Origin: Nothophaeocryptopus gaeumannii
Lineage: Eukaryota > Ascomycota > Dothideomycetes > Mycosphaerellales > Mycosphaerellaceae
Direction: 5' to 3'
DNA: 64,000 nt
Assembly: GCA_031771865.1 (NCBI GenBank)
Contig: JASISA010000022.1
Location: 2,356,001-2,420,000, forward strand
Below, one piece after another: positions 20,153 to 30,282 of the stretch. Below the pieces are notes generated by a model. The model was not told where the DNA came from and ran no database searches. It saw only the letters and a program-made list of their open reading frames with translations. Each line of letters starts with the position of its first letter. Position 1 is the first letter of the stretch. Made by a program: the position numbers and the translations under genes.

Positions 20153-20791
20153 GCTGGATGTGTTCGCTTGCTGTGTGGGAAGGAACGGAAACGGCGAGTC
20201 ATCAAAGGACCTTGCCAAACGGAGCGGGGACGGCAACTTTGTCAAACTCCGAGCCCGTCCACTGCTCACATCAGCTTTGTCAATGCCCATGCACTTGGAG
20301 AGACATTGTCCCAGGCAGATAGATTCTTCCAAACACCATTCGCTCACAGGTTCGCGACTTCGCTTTCGCTCACGCTCACGCTCGTTTAAAAGAAAAGTCG
20401 CCGGCGATGCGGAAGAAATTTAGTGAGAAGGAAGCTGATAAGGCGCCATGGACCGCTATGTCCGAACATTTGCAAAGTGTGTTTGGGTCACGTACTCCTC
20501 AGGATCATGCAACGAACAACGCGAACGCGTCTGCCGCACTACAAAGGCCGTCAATGCCAGAGACTTCGATCAGATTCAACGTACTCCGAGACGAGACTGG
20601 GAGATTCCTTGACATACGCGTCAAATCGCTCTCCACTGCGAACGAGAAGATACTCCAGCAATGGTGCTTTCCAGTACTGGTGGCATTGGGACAGTGGCAA
20701 CACAGAAGACGGCGATATGATTAGTACCAAGGTTAGCGAAGGAGAATTTCCAGACGTTGGGAAGACTCGATCAAGCAGCAGTCTCCTCTAT
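20153..20791. promoter_or_regulatory. Zn2Cys6 factor promoter and isochorismatase 3' region
   Basis: Holds the upstream region of the regulator. A plus-strand open frame at 20407-20724 (105 codons, starting MRKKFSEKEADKAPW) looks mildly protein-like but has no family I recognise; I leave it unassigned. Confidence 0.35.
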
Positions 20792-21593
20792 TCAGAACTC
20801 CTTCGACCACCCAGCCTCCAAATGCTCAATCGCCTCCTCCTCACTCACAACATCCGCAAACTTCGCATCCATATCAAACAGATTCGCATCATGAATAGCA
20901 GCACTCCGATCCCCACACGCACTCCCCACCACCATCGGTCTGTAATTATTCTGCATGGCATCTAACGCAGTCGCCCGAACACATCCTACAACCCGGAAGT
21001 CAGCATACACCCTCAACCCTCTCCTCCTCCTCCTCGCCTTTGGGTGTACTTCGTTCACTTACCACTCGTACTAACCCCACAAATCACAACCGTATCGACC
21101 CCCAACAAATGCAACATCCCCGCAAGTTCCGTCCCAAAAAACGCACTCGCTTTCTTCTTAACCACAACCTCTTCCCCCTCAATCGGTTCTAACCCCTCCA
21201 TCATCCCATCATACCCCCTCGCATCTCCCTGTAACCAAACATCCAACATTTTAGCTTTTCTGTAAAATAATCCCGCATCGGACATGTCGCGCTTCGTATA
21301 GAGGACCTGGGTATGGACGACTGGAATTTTGGATTCCCGGGCCGTTGTTAGGAGGCGACGCATCACGTCAGGCGAGGCGGCGGCAGCTGGGTTGGAAGAG
21401 CAGTCCAGGGGTGAGCCGGGAGTGAAGTAGGCATTGCAGATGTCTATGAGGAGGAGAGCAGGACGTTTACCCTATACAACGTCAGTGGATGTGAGGGAGG
21501 TGGATATATCCGGGTCGTCTTTACCCAACCCATGCGATTGGAGAAACCGGAGGCGCGATAAGAGGATGCGGAGGGGTGGGAATCTGGAGGCAT
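20792..21593 (-). CDS. Isochorismatase-like cysteine hydrolase
   Basis: A small hydrolase of the isochorismatase/nicotinamidase fold, 223 residues. Exons 21593-21525, 21471-21063 and 20985-20792. The first exon (MPPDSHPSAS...SNRMGW) was found by splicing GTAAAG to TATAG. After it comes GKRPALLLIDICNAYF, which contains the catalytic Asp of the family. KKKASAFFGTEL carries the catalytic Lys region, and VDTVVICGVSTSGCVRATALDAM carries the nucleophile Cys, with the intron placed one codon before it. The substrate cannot be read from sequence: fungal members act on N-carbamoylsarcosine-like amides or isochorismate. Lacks any signal peptide; presumed cytosolic. Confidence 0.9.
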
Positions 21594-21871
21594 GGTGAGA
21601 GGCTTGAAGGCGGGAGGTGAGTAAAATGTAATGCAGAATAACTGTTTTCAGAGAAATGGCTTGGATCATGAAATAACTGCCCTTGTCAATGAGATAGGCG
21701 AAGTGATCGCCGTAGCTGGCCTCAAGCTCCATCTGACCCGCTCATCGGCTTGAGAGAGACGATTCAAAAGTCTTCATTCTCATGGTACAATCTTGCCCAT
21801 TCACGTAACATCACGAACGTTGAGAGCTTCTCCAAAATCTCGACTGCAGAGCCAGGTCAGGCTGCAGCTGT

Positions 21872-22719
21872 TCAAGCCGTCTTCGCCCACGCCGCCGTCA
21901 GCCCAACCAAACTGCTCACAGTCCCAGCCAAACCAACGATCCCATCGTCCAGAGAAACAACCCCAATAGCGCTAGCAGGAATCGTCACATCGCACACATC
22001 CGAGAGCAGCTGCAACTGTGTAGCTGCTGTCTCCCTATCAAGATTGTCAGCAAACCGCCCCAACCTCTCACATCTCCCTTCCCCTCCGTGAATAGCATAC
22101 CTCTCCAGCGTCTTCAGCTCAACCTTCTTCTCCGCATCCCCACCAGCCTCCGCTTGCTTCTTCGCAACCTGCTGCAAGTTGTATAGAGTGTACACTCCGG
22201 CCATGATGTTACAAACAATCCCCGCAAACCACGCCCTATACGCCTCTTTTTGCAGTCTCGCTCCATTTTTCAGCTTGTAGATCCCAGTCTGGTCGAAATA
22301 TGTCAAAGCATCGAGTGTGAGGTAGAATGCGTATCCGAGTTGACGACCGACCGCAAGGTACTTCAACACAGGATCCATCGATTTCGAGTCAGCAGCTACA
22401 GCGGCAGCTTTGAAATGTTCGACATTTTTTCCAATGCGAAATGCCTTCCTCGCACTTCCAAACGACTTCTTGATCTGCTCAAATATCGCGACGGTGGTTG
22501 CAGGGTGGTTGGTGCGGTAGAGATACCAGGCGAGGAAGCGGGAGAAGTATTGGATTGTGCGTAGGGTTTTGTCGCGGCCGACTGCGGTGTTGATGGACTT
22601 AGTCTTCTGCTTCGATGTTCATGTTGGCTGTCTGGAAGATGATGATGCTTACCGGTGGTGGCTACGAAGCGGTTGAAGTGAGCCACCGATGGGTGGTAGA
22701 TTAACGCGTCGGCGACCAT
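21872..22719 (-). CDS. pex11: Peroxisomal membrane protein PEX11
   Basis: Elongates and divides peroxisomes. Exons 22719-22653, 22581-22101 and 22034-21872 give 236 residues. The start MVADALIYHP, the FVATTVGRDKTLRTIQYFSRFLAWYLYR segment, FRIGKNVEHFKAAAVAADSKS, and MDPVLKYLAVGRQLGYAFYLTLD are family hallmarks. The amphipathic helix near residues 70-100 is the membrane-bending element in known members. C-terminal hydrophobic stretch (IGVVSLDDGIVGLAGTVSSLVGL) is the last membrane segment. The third exon begins after a TTGATAG acceptor; reading through the intron adds about 20 unrelated residues. Confidence 0.95.
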
Positions 22720-23115
22720 GGTGGTGGTGGTGTGATCGGATGTGGTACGGTGAGCGCAATAGATGCCGCGCGCTGTTTGGAGTCTGAGACGAGCGATCAC
22801 TGAATCGTTGATAGTGCGCGATCGAGTGGTAGAGAATGATTAGAGGTCTATGTTCGCCCTATGGAAGTATGTGAGATTCGTGAATGGCATGCTATGCGCG
22901 GCATGTGATAAGCCGATACGATGCCATGCTCATTGCTTCATCCTCGGCTCGGCCAACTTTGACGGAATAGCGGCAGCTCTATGCCAACTAACCCAATGCA
23001 GATTAGCAGCGGGAAGACAAGCGACGAACCGTCGGCGTTCGGAGGTCTTTGGATAGTGACATTCACCTGAGATGTCTTGACGACGTATTGAAGTTACCCT
23101 CCGGTCCCAACCATC
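22720..23115. promoter_or_regulatory. Divergent promoter region PEX11 / bL33m
   Basis: Two start codons point away from each other across 396 bases, so both promoters must be here. A CCACCACCACC-type run just upstream of the PEX11 start is seen; nothing else recognised. Confidence 0.4.
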
Positions 23116-23402
23116 ATGGCGAAGAAAGGTGAGCATCTAATGACATACTGCTCGTTAGAAGTATCAGGATACCAACAGGTTCTCCAGCTAAGTCGCGCAC
23201 CATCGCGGTGCGCCTAATCTCAATGGCCATGACCGGATACTACAAGACCTTCTCACGACCGCGAACCCATCGACCTCTCAGCATGCTCAAATACGATCCA
23301 GTCGGTACGTTGGTACGTATTCTAAGACAGCCAATCGAGCTAAAAGTCTGTTTAGTCAAGAAAAAGGTCTTGTTCCTCGAAGCCAAGCGAGGTGGAAAAT
23401 AG
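23116..23402 (+). CDS. Mitochondrial large-subunit ribosomal protein bL33m
   Basis: A 58-residue mitoribosomal protein (yeast Mrpl39). Exons 23116-23128 (13 nt), 23188-23304 and 23356-23402. Spliced, it reads MAKKAKSRTIAVRLISMAMTG, YYKTFSRPRTHRPLSMLKYDP, then VVKKKVLFLEAKRGGK. This is the bacterial L33 fold with the conserved T-G-Y-Y-K/F and R-P...K-Y-D-P elements. The acceptor for exon 2 is CTCCAG at 23187, not the CAACAG a few bases upstream, because only the former gives the AKSRT start. Too small and too split for a simple reading-frame scan. Confidence 0.92.
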
Positions 23403-23788
23403 GGCAGACCAGATCGGACGAAACGATACGATACGATATACCAGTGAAGAAGCGCCGAAAAAGTCTGCCACAGCCTCAATACACGTGCCTTTCATCCAAT
23501 ACTGTCCCGAGAAGAGGACACGCCGATCCAAGCTACGTCAGAGAAGGAGCGTCGATATTGGTGCGGCAGGAAAGCAGGGACACAAACGGGAACGAGTACA
23601 GAGCCAGAATATTGTGCTGATAAGAGCTGTCTGAGCAAATCTTTTCTCATCAGAGAAGAGCCTTCGAGCGAACAATGGCAGGTTAGGATACAGGAGCAAC
23701 GCGTCCACAAGGAGCAAAATGAACATCATAGGCCACACTCAGGCCGTAAACGAGCAAACCGACACACACAATAGCACAACTTGGTCCA
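23403..23788. other. Convergent intergenic stretch
   Basis: 3' regions of bL33m and the coiled-coil gene. A short (ACGAT)-type repetition is visible near 23418-23440; nothing else. Confidence 0.4.
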
Positions 23789-26700
23789 TCAGTGGCCTGC
23801 AAGCTCCCGAGCAAATCTCGCAGACATTTCGTCATTCTTAGAGCCTCTCTTCGAGTCGCGGGTCTGACGTCCAGTTCCGTTGGCCAGCGAGCGTGGTTGG
23901 GATTGGGACGAGGCAAACGCCGGCTGCGACAGCGAGAAGCCTCCATCACCTGCCTCAGACTGTGACAGAGAGCGCAGACCATGTCGAGAGCCGCGAACGG
24001 CGGCGACAGCAAGACGCTTCTTGCGCTCGTGCTCGTAGCCTTTGACCACCACGCTCTGGCTGCCCGCTTTGCGCTTCTGTGGCATCGCTCGGTCTTCACC
24101 ATGGGCATTGTCGGAAAGTCGAGCAGCGCCAGCCTGCTTTGTCGAGCTAGGTACGTAGCTCTGGACTTTACGTCCCTTAACCGTACCCGTCACGAAATCC
24201 GGAGAGCTGCTTCCCCCAACAGAGCCTCGCACTGTCTCCCGCCCACTGCCTGCTGGTGACGAGCGCTGTACAGGCGTCTGGTATCGTGACGATGCAGCAT
24301 GTTGGGACGTCTTCTTCGGCTCATTCCGCTCGCGAGATGAGCGCGTGTCGCTGGGAGGACGGACCAGCTTCATGGAAGAGTTCGGAGGAGGCATGTCTCT
24401 CTTGTAGGAGTAGTCAACCTCCCCTGACTGCGTCATGGGGAAAATAGAGTTGATGTTCTGACTCTCTTCGACTTGTGAGCCTCGAGCATCTTCGTCCTGA
24501 TAAATGTCGAATCCGGCTTTCGGCATCTTGTGCACTTCAGTGAAGGTAGCGAACAAGGGCAGCCCGGCATCAGAGCCCTGATCGTCGGCATGCTGGTTGG
24601 AGCAGTTTCCATTGTCATAACTCGGCTGACGAGGCGGAAACTGTAAATCGCGCGTCGCTGAATCTTGTACCACACTGAGTGGCGAGAAGTCACGCGCACC
24701 GCTCAACTCATAAAGCGTGGCTTGCTGCGACTCTTCAACTACTGGACCCCGGTGTCGATCGCGAGGCGGGTGGTGAGGCGAAATGTCTTGCCGAGATTCT
24801 TCGACAATGGCACCCTTGAAGCCGGGCTGCGTAGAGGTGACGTGCTCCTCGTACGCATTGTGTGATTCCTGAATAACAGGACTTGGCGAATCCTCGCCCA
24901 GGCTTGGCTCAGTCTGGCGGCGGTGCTGCAAAGCTCCCACTGCTGATGACGCCGGCACGCGGATATCAGCTTGGGTGCGGGCTCGATTCACGCTCTTGCG
25001 TTGGACTTTCGCAGGCGGCGCTGTGGCAGCCTGAACGGATTGGGGACCTTGAGAAGAGCCAGCCAGCTCTTGCCGAGACAGCCTCGCGACCTCTGCTCGT
25101 AGACGCGCATTCTCGGACACTGCCTCATCTTTCTTCGCTTCAAGGTCAGTGATCTTTTCTTTGGCCGCGGCAAGGTCCTCCTTGTGCTTCTTCTCCGTCG
25201 CTCGATTGGTGTGTTCCACATCCGCAAGAAATTTGTTTGCCTCCTCCTCGCTTTGATGGAGCTCCCGCTGCGACTCGGCCAGCTGGTTCTGGAGCGTCTC
25301 CAATTGCTTCTGACACTCATCCCTGACCTTCTTCTTCTCTGCGTTTGTGGACCTCTCCATTTTCTTGGCTCCATCCTCAGCCTCAGAGAGTCGTTGCTGA
25401 AGGGCTTTGACCTGAGTCGCACGTTGCTGAAGCTCCCCAATCTTCTCAAGGTGATTGCTATTTGTCCTGGCCTCATCTTGCAGCTGTTGTTTCTGCGCCG
25501 TGAACTGGGCGTTGAGCGTGGCATACTTTTCCCGAGCGCCGTCACCCCCCACTTTCGCGGCTTCGAGCTGTTTGACTTCGGCTTTAAACTTCTCAAGATC
25601 CGTCTGCTGGCTCTCACATAGCCTCGTCAAGTTGCTAAGCTCTTGCTTCGACTGATTTGCGTCCTCATTCGCCTCTCTCGAGAGAGCAGTGAGCTCAGCC
25701 TCCAGCTGCTGCACTTTCTCGGAAAACTTGTCACGTTCGGTCGTCAGCGTCTTCATCCGATTACCCGTCTTTGCACGCTCAGCTGCCTGTATCTGGTTAA
25801 TTTGGTTCAATGCATCCCGCTTCGCCTTGTCAACATCCTCTTTGGCCTGCTTCTCCAGCTCTGCCCGCTCAGCCTCGAAGTCCGGGCACATATGTTCAGG
25901 ATCCTTCTGATTGGCTGATGCTTCCAATTGCTGCAGGAGAGTATCGATCTGGTCTTGTAGGGCCAAGTTCGACTCCGTCAAGCTCCTGAGCTCCTCAGCC
26001 TTTGCAGTCAACTCGGTCTGAAGCTCGCTGACGCGAGGATCTGCAGCAGGATTATCCAGCTTGGACTGTAGCGACACGCATTGCTCTTTCGCATTGCTCT
26101 CGCTCTCACGCGAGGACTTAAGCTGTACAGTCAATTCGGCAATCTGTGTGTTGCAACCTTCGACTTTGGCAGTGAGAGTAGCAAGCTTCTCGTCGTTTAT
26201 CTTCTCTGTCGCAAGCCTCTCTTGCTGACTCAAGTCGTTCTTGAGTTTGCTGAGGGCTTCATCCAAATGCGACTTCAACGACGCTTCGCCTTCGTCGTTT
26301 GCCTGTACCTTGGCAGCTTGTGTCTTCAAGCTAGATCTTATTAGCGGATCAGTTATCAAACTCAAGATCACTCGCTTACTCTTCTGACAGAGTCTCAACA
26401 GTCTCCCTCATGATGCGGACGTCATCTGCACTACTCGCTCCATGTGAGTTGACTCCTCGTACCGCGGCCATCACCTTCTCCAGCATGTCCGCGAAACCAT
26501 GGTCGCTTTGGCTCTCCTCAATGTCAGCCTGTATGTCGTAGATCTTGCCGAGGAAGGCATCCAAATCGGACTTCATCTGCCGCGATACAGCGTCGTTCGA
26601 GGAGCCAACGGTGCTCAGCTGCTCTTGAATCTGGGCACGTAGCTCCCTCTCTTCATTGACATGGCGCTGAGCATCTTCAAGCTCCCGCTTCAGCCCGTTA

Positions 26701-28223
26701 GTCTTTACTCTTGCGCTCTCGAGCTCTGCTCTGGCATCGCTGAGAGCCTTTCGAGCTTCATCGTTGATCGATGCTGACTTGTCGTTCCAGAAAGAGATTG
26801 CCGTCATGAGTTCGTCTTGAGCAAATCTGCGCTCACTTGCCTCTTCGCGAAGGTGCGTCTCCTTCTCTCGATGCGCATTCGACTCCCTCCTCAGCGTGCT
26901 GATGTCGTTGCCAAGACCGTCGACAAAGGTCTTGAAGCGACTGGCTTTGGAGCCCAAACTGCTGAATTTCTCCTTTTGCTTGTCAAGCAATCCTTGAAGG
27001 TCAGTCTTCTCCCACTGCACAATCTCGATTCGATGTTGCAAAGCGTCTCTGGCGTTGAGTGCTTGCTGCAACTCGCCGGCAAGAGACTCCCGATCAGCGT
27101 TGTGTTTTGCGGTGCTCGTTTTCTGCTGACGATGGAACTTGGTCTTGGTTTTCTCGAGGCTGTCCTCCCAGTCAGAAGACTGAAGGTCTTGCTGAGCTCC
27201 ATCGGTCTGTACGCTCTTCTGTCTCTGGTGCATACTCGGCTTAGCAACCGCCGTGCTGCGTGTGACTATGGCTTGGGGTGCGCGTGAGCCACCTGTTCGC
27301 CGCTGCCCCCTGACAGGGCCTGGATGAGAGCTTGCGAAAGGCGTTCGGAGTTGAAATGGAGGTCTGAATGGAAAGGAAGTGAAAGGTCGCCTGGTCACGG
27401 ATCTTGGAGGGTTAAACAACTGTCCTGGCTTGGTCTTTGCCGAAGAGCTGCCCTTTCGTGTGACCTTCACTTGCTGGCGTACCAGATTCGTCGGACGCTG
27501 ACCCTCAACAGTGTCCTTGATCATGATTTCGCCGCCCGGAGGCTTCTCGAACAGCTGATCCTGCTGGACACGCATCGACGGCTGAATTAGCATCTGATCG
27601 TGGCTCTGATCAAAGCTGGACTCCATCTCGACCTCGTGAGTAGTCTGATGCTCGAAATCGACATTGAGCTGGGGTTGAATCTGCTCTTGCGCTTCCTGTC
27701 GCGAGGTAGACGAGGTATCGTCTTGTGGATGACGAGCCGGCGCCCATTTTGCGGCTGGAGCTCCGTACGGCATTTGCATCTTATCGAAAACATTCCATGT
27801 CGTTGGTGCATACGTGTGACCTTCATTCTGTGCTGGTACTGCTGTGAGTCAGCTCGTGTTTCAGCATGAAGTTGTCGGAGACATACCAAAGGGCTGGTGG
27901 GGGTAGAAGCTACCATCGTAATGACCTTCCTCTCCAAAGTTCGTTGCCTGGTACGGATCTGGCCCAAAGTCGCCGTCGGTGGCAGGTAGGCTCTGCTCAG
28001 CATCGTGTCCTGTCTCCACGCCAGTAAATGCAGACTGGCTGTCGCCTTGGTCATCCTCGCGAGAAGGCAAGTCATTCGCCTCGCAGTCGACCGTTACCGC
28101 AGAAACTTGTGTCTGCTTCTGAAAGTAGCCGTCTGCCTCGAACTCAGAGTCGCTGTCATCGTATATGACGACCGGCTCGCTTTTGCGGTAGCCGCCGTCG
28201 AACTCGAAGGCGCTCTCCGCCAT
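23789..28223 (-). CDS. Large coiled-coil protein with SUMO-interaction-like motifs, function unknown
   Basis: 1,446 residues from exons 28223-27887, 27841-26380 and 26330-23789. An N-terminal acidic region starts with PVVIYDDSDSE (residues 17-27), a good fit to a SUMO-interaction motif. Residues ~110-330 are low-complexity. From about 330 to 1,050 the protein is almost continuously heptad-like, Glu/Lys/Gln/Leu-rich coiled coil (e.g. LQGLLDKQKEKFSSLGSKAS, KITDLEAKKDEAVSEN). The last ~400 residues are disordered, with five copies of a [VI][VI]x[ED]S-type motif (24460-24885) and basic stretches (KRKAGSQ, EHERKKRLAV) that look like nuclear localisation signals. I do not recognise a named family; nuclear or chromatin scaffolding is an inference. 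Confidence 0.85.
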
Positions 28224-29166
28224 GGTGACGGCCTCAAGCTCCGGGTTGCACCTCCTGGAAGTTGAAGGCGAGTGGTGGGTGGAACGAGCGATTGAGGAGA
28301 ACTGTGGGCGAGCGAGAAGGAAAGATTGAGGTAGTGATGAAGAAGGTCAGTCGAAGGTGATGCACTGATCTTCGCATGTTGCTTCCGCAGGCAGTTGCGC
28401 GTTCCACGATCACCTCAGCTTTCCACGAGGAAGGAGCGATTCGCACCTACCTCAGAACGCGTTATCCGACCACGTTCACTTCTTCACCGGCCTACTCACT
28501 CTTCCCTCGAGACCACCCCCACCTCTTCCAATCGTATACAGCCATGATGCCTAATTGGGCACGCGATTTCTTAACCTCGCGGTCGTTGCTTTGGTCCGAG
28601 ATCTCTTCCTGCCTCTGCAATTGCGCAGCCTCCTTGCTCACACGCCACGTCTGCAATGCTGCGTTGTTATATCCCAGCGTGCAGGCCCGCGCTGACTTCG
28701 AGAGCTGTGAGATGCAGCGAAGTGAAGTGAAGTGAGCGCACAGCAAGCGGAGACCTCTTCGAAGAACGCGCCAAGTCCCGACCCCCTAGTTCTTACCCCT
28801 CACCAGCCAATCATCGGTCGTTGTCTCAGTAGCCGCCCATTCATCACGGCCAACCTCACTCCCTCAGTGTACTCCCATCACTTATTGGTTCGTCTTGCCG
28901 ACGCATTTCCGAATGAGAGCATCTCATCACCGGGATCACTGCGCGGGCGAGCATAGTTCACACAGATTGAGCGCTTCCAGAACAAGACTCCGTGGAAGCT
29001 TGAATATGATGGGATAGCCATATACTGATGTAGGTCGAATACTACTTCCTGTTCCCGTCTGTTTCCTGGTCTGGTCTGTTTGACTTCTGCTCTTCTTGCT
29101 CTTTGCCTCGCGCGGAATCAGTCAAGCAACCTTGTACAAGACAAAAAGGCATAATATTCAGACAGC
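28224..29166. promoter_or_regulatory. Divergent promoter region, 943 bases
   Basis: Between the coiled-coil gene start and the small membrane protein start. Only chance frames; a CT-rich stretch around 28480-28540 stands out. The leader just before 29167 includes TTGTACAAGACAAAAAGG. Confidence 0.4.
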
Positions 29167-29864
29167 ATGCCTCTCCAGATCCTTGTTACACTGGCCTCCA
29201 TCCCATCCCTCTCAAAACGCCAAACCTACGACTCCTCAGGCTCATCCTCCTCTTCAGGCTCCCAAGTCGACACCGACGCCGGCGCCTCCGGTTCAACAGG
29301 CGGCTTCACCCTCTCCAAAGGCGGTCTAATAGCAATCTGCATCATAGTAGCCATAGTCGCCATCTTCGGAGGTACATCCAACCCACTCTTCCCCAAGCAG
29401 CCCATTCTACATCTGCCATTGAACGCTCACATGACAATCCTTGCGTCGCATGGCACACGCGAAACGACTGGTTTCTTTTCACTCAACCAAGCTTTATACA
29501 CACACACTTCCAAGCTAACACTCACCCAGCCGTCTCAGCCTACCTCTTCCTCCAAGCCAAACGCCGCCAATGGACAATGCGTCAAACCCTCAAACACGCT
29601 TCTCGTCGCCTCACAGGTCGTCCCACTCCCAACGTCCCCTCAACACCCCGAAGACCACCCCCAGCCAGGACAGATCGCCAGTCAAAGAGGGTAGGCTTAC
29701 AAATGAGTGCGCAGCCAGGTAGACAAGGGCATAAACGGGGATTAGTGGTGGAGGTACAGGATGTAGAGAAAGGAGGAAATGGGGGTATGCAAGGAGGGGA
29801 GAAGGCGGTTGGAGAGGGAAATAGATGGGCGGAGAGGTTATGGAGGAATGATTGGAAGAGGTGA
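29167..29864 (+). CDS. Small single-pass membrane protein, function unknown
   Basis: Exons 29167-29371 and 29530-29864 give 179 residues. The N-terminal 45 residues are Ser/Gly-rich (YDSSGSSSSSGSQ...GASGSTGG) and would be extracellular or lumenal. One strong hydrophobic helix follows (LIAICIIVAIVAIFGAVSAYLF). The basic cytosolic tail (AKRRQWTMRQTLKHASRRLTGR) contains a Pro-rich part and a Gly/Glu-rich end. The layout (Ser-rich ectodomain, one helix, basic tail) resembles Mid2-like fungal surface sensors but is much shorter, and I see no Cys-rich domain. The splice join makes an Ala codon within the helix, supporting the model. Identity is not known. Confidence 0.7.
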
Positions 29865-30282
29865 TCACCATCAGAGTCGGGGCTTGTTGCAATGAATGAA
29901 CGGCCGCCGCGATGTACTAATATGTTGCCATACCTTCACGATGAAAGAATCTCGACAGCCCAGAGAAACAGTTTCTGAATTCCTTTCATCATTGCAAGTG
30001 AGCGATCGTTTCTTTCATTTTACATGTCCTGTCCTGGTAATTATCGCCACTGGCGTTCTCTCGGCAAACACCGCCAACCCCAGAGCAACGCCAAGGCTAT
30101 GCATTCTCCTAAATCTATTCGCTTCTTCAAAATGAACATGTTGCACGTCGTGATTTCGTACTCAACACGGTTCGTCGCATTGTGCGCGTGGCATCTCTAC
30201 CGTGCCTTTTCCTTCCGCAACGCAAGGCGTTCCTGTCGTTCCTGTAGGTGAGTTTCGCCACGCACATCTCTTTGTGGGTTCT
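29865..30282. other. Convergent intergenic stretch
   Basis: 3' regions of the membrane-protein gene and UFD4; no feature recognised. Confidence 0.4.

Noticed and set aside
20407..20724. Plus-strand 105-codon frame upstream of the Zn2Cys6 gene
   Set aside because: No recognisable domain or partner exon; it lies in promoter and 3' regions.
29103..29864. A single 253-codon frame over the small membrane protein
   Set aside because: Its first half is a shadow frame; splicing 29371 to 29530 gives a membrane protein with a proper helix.
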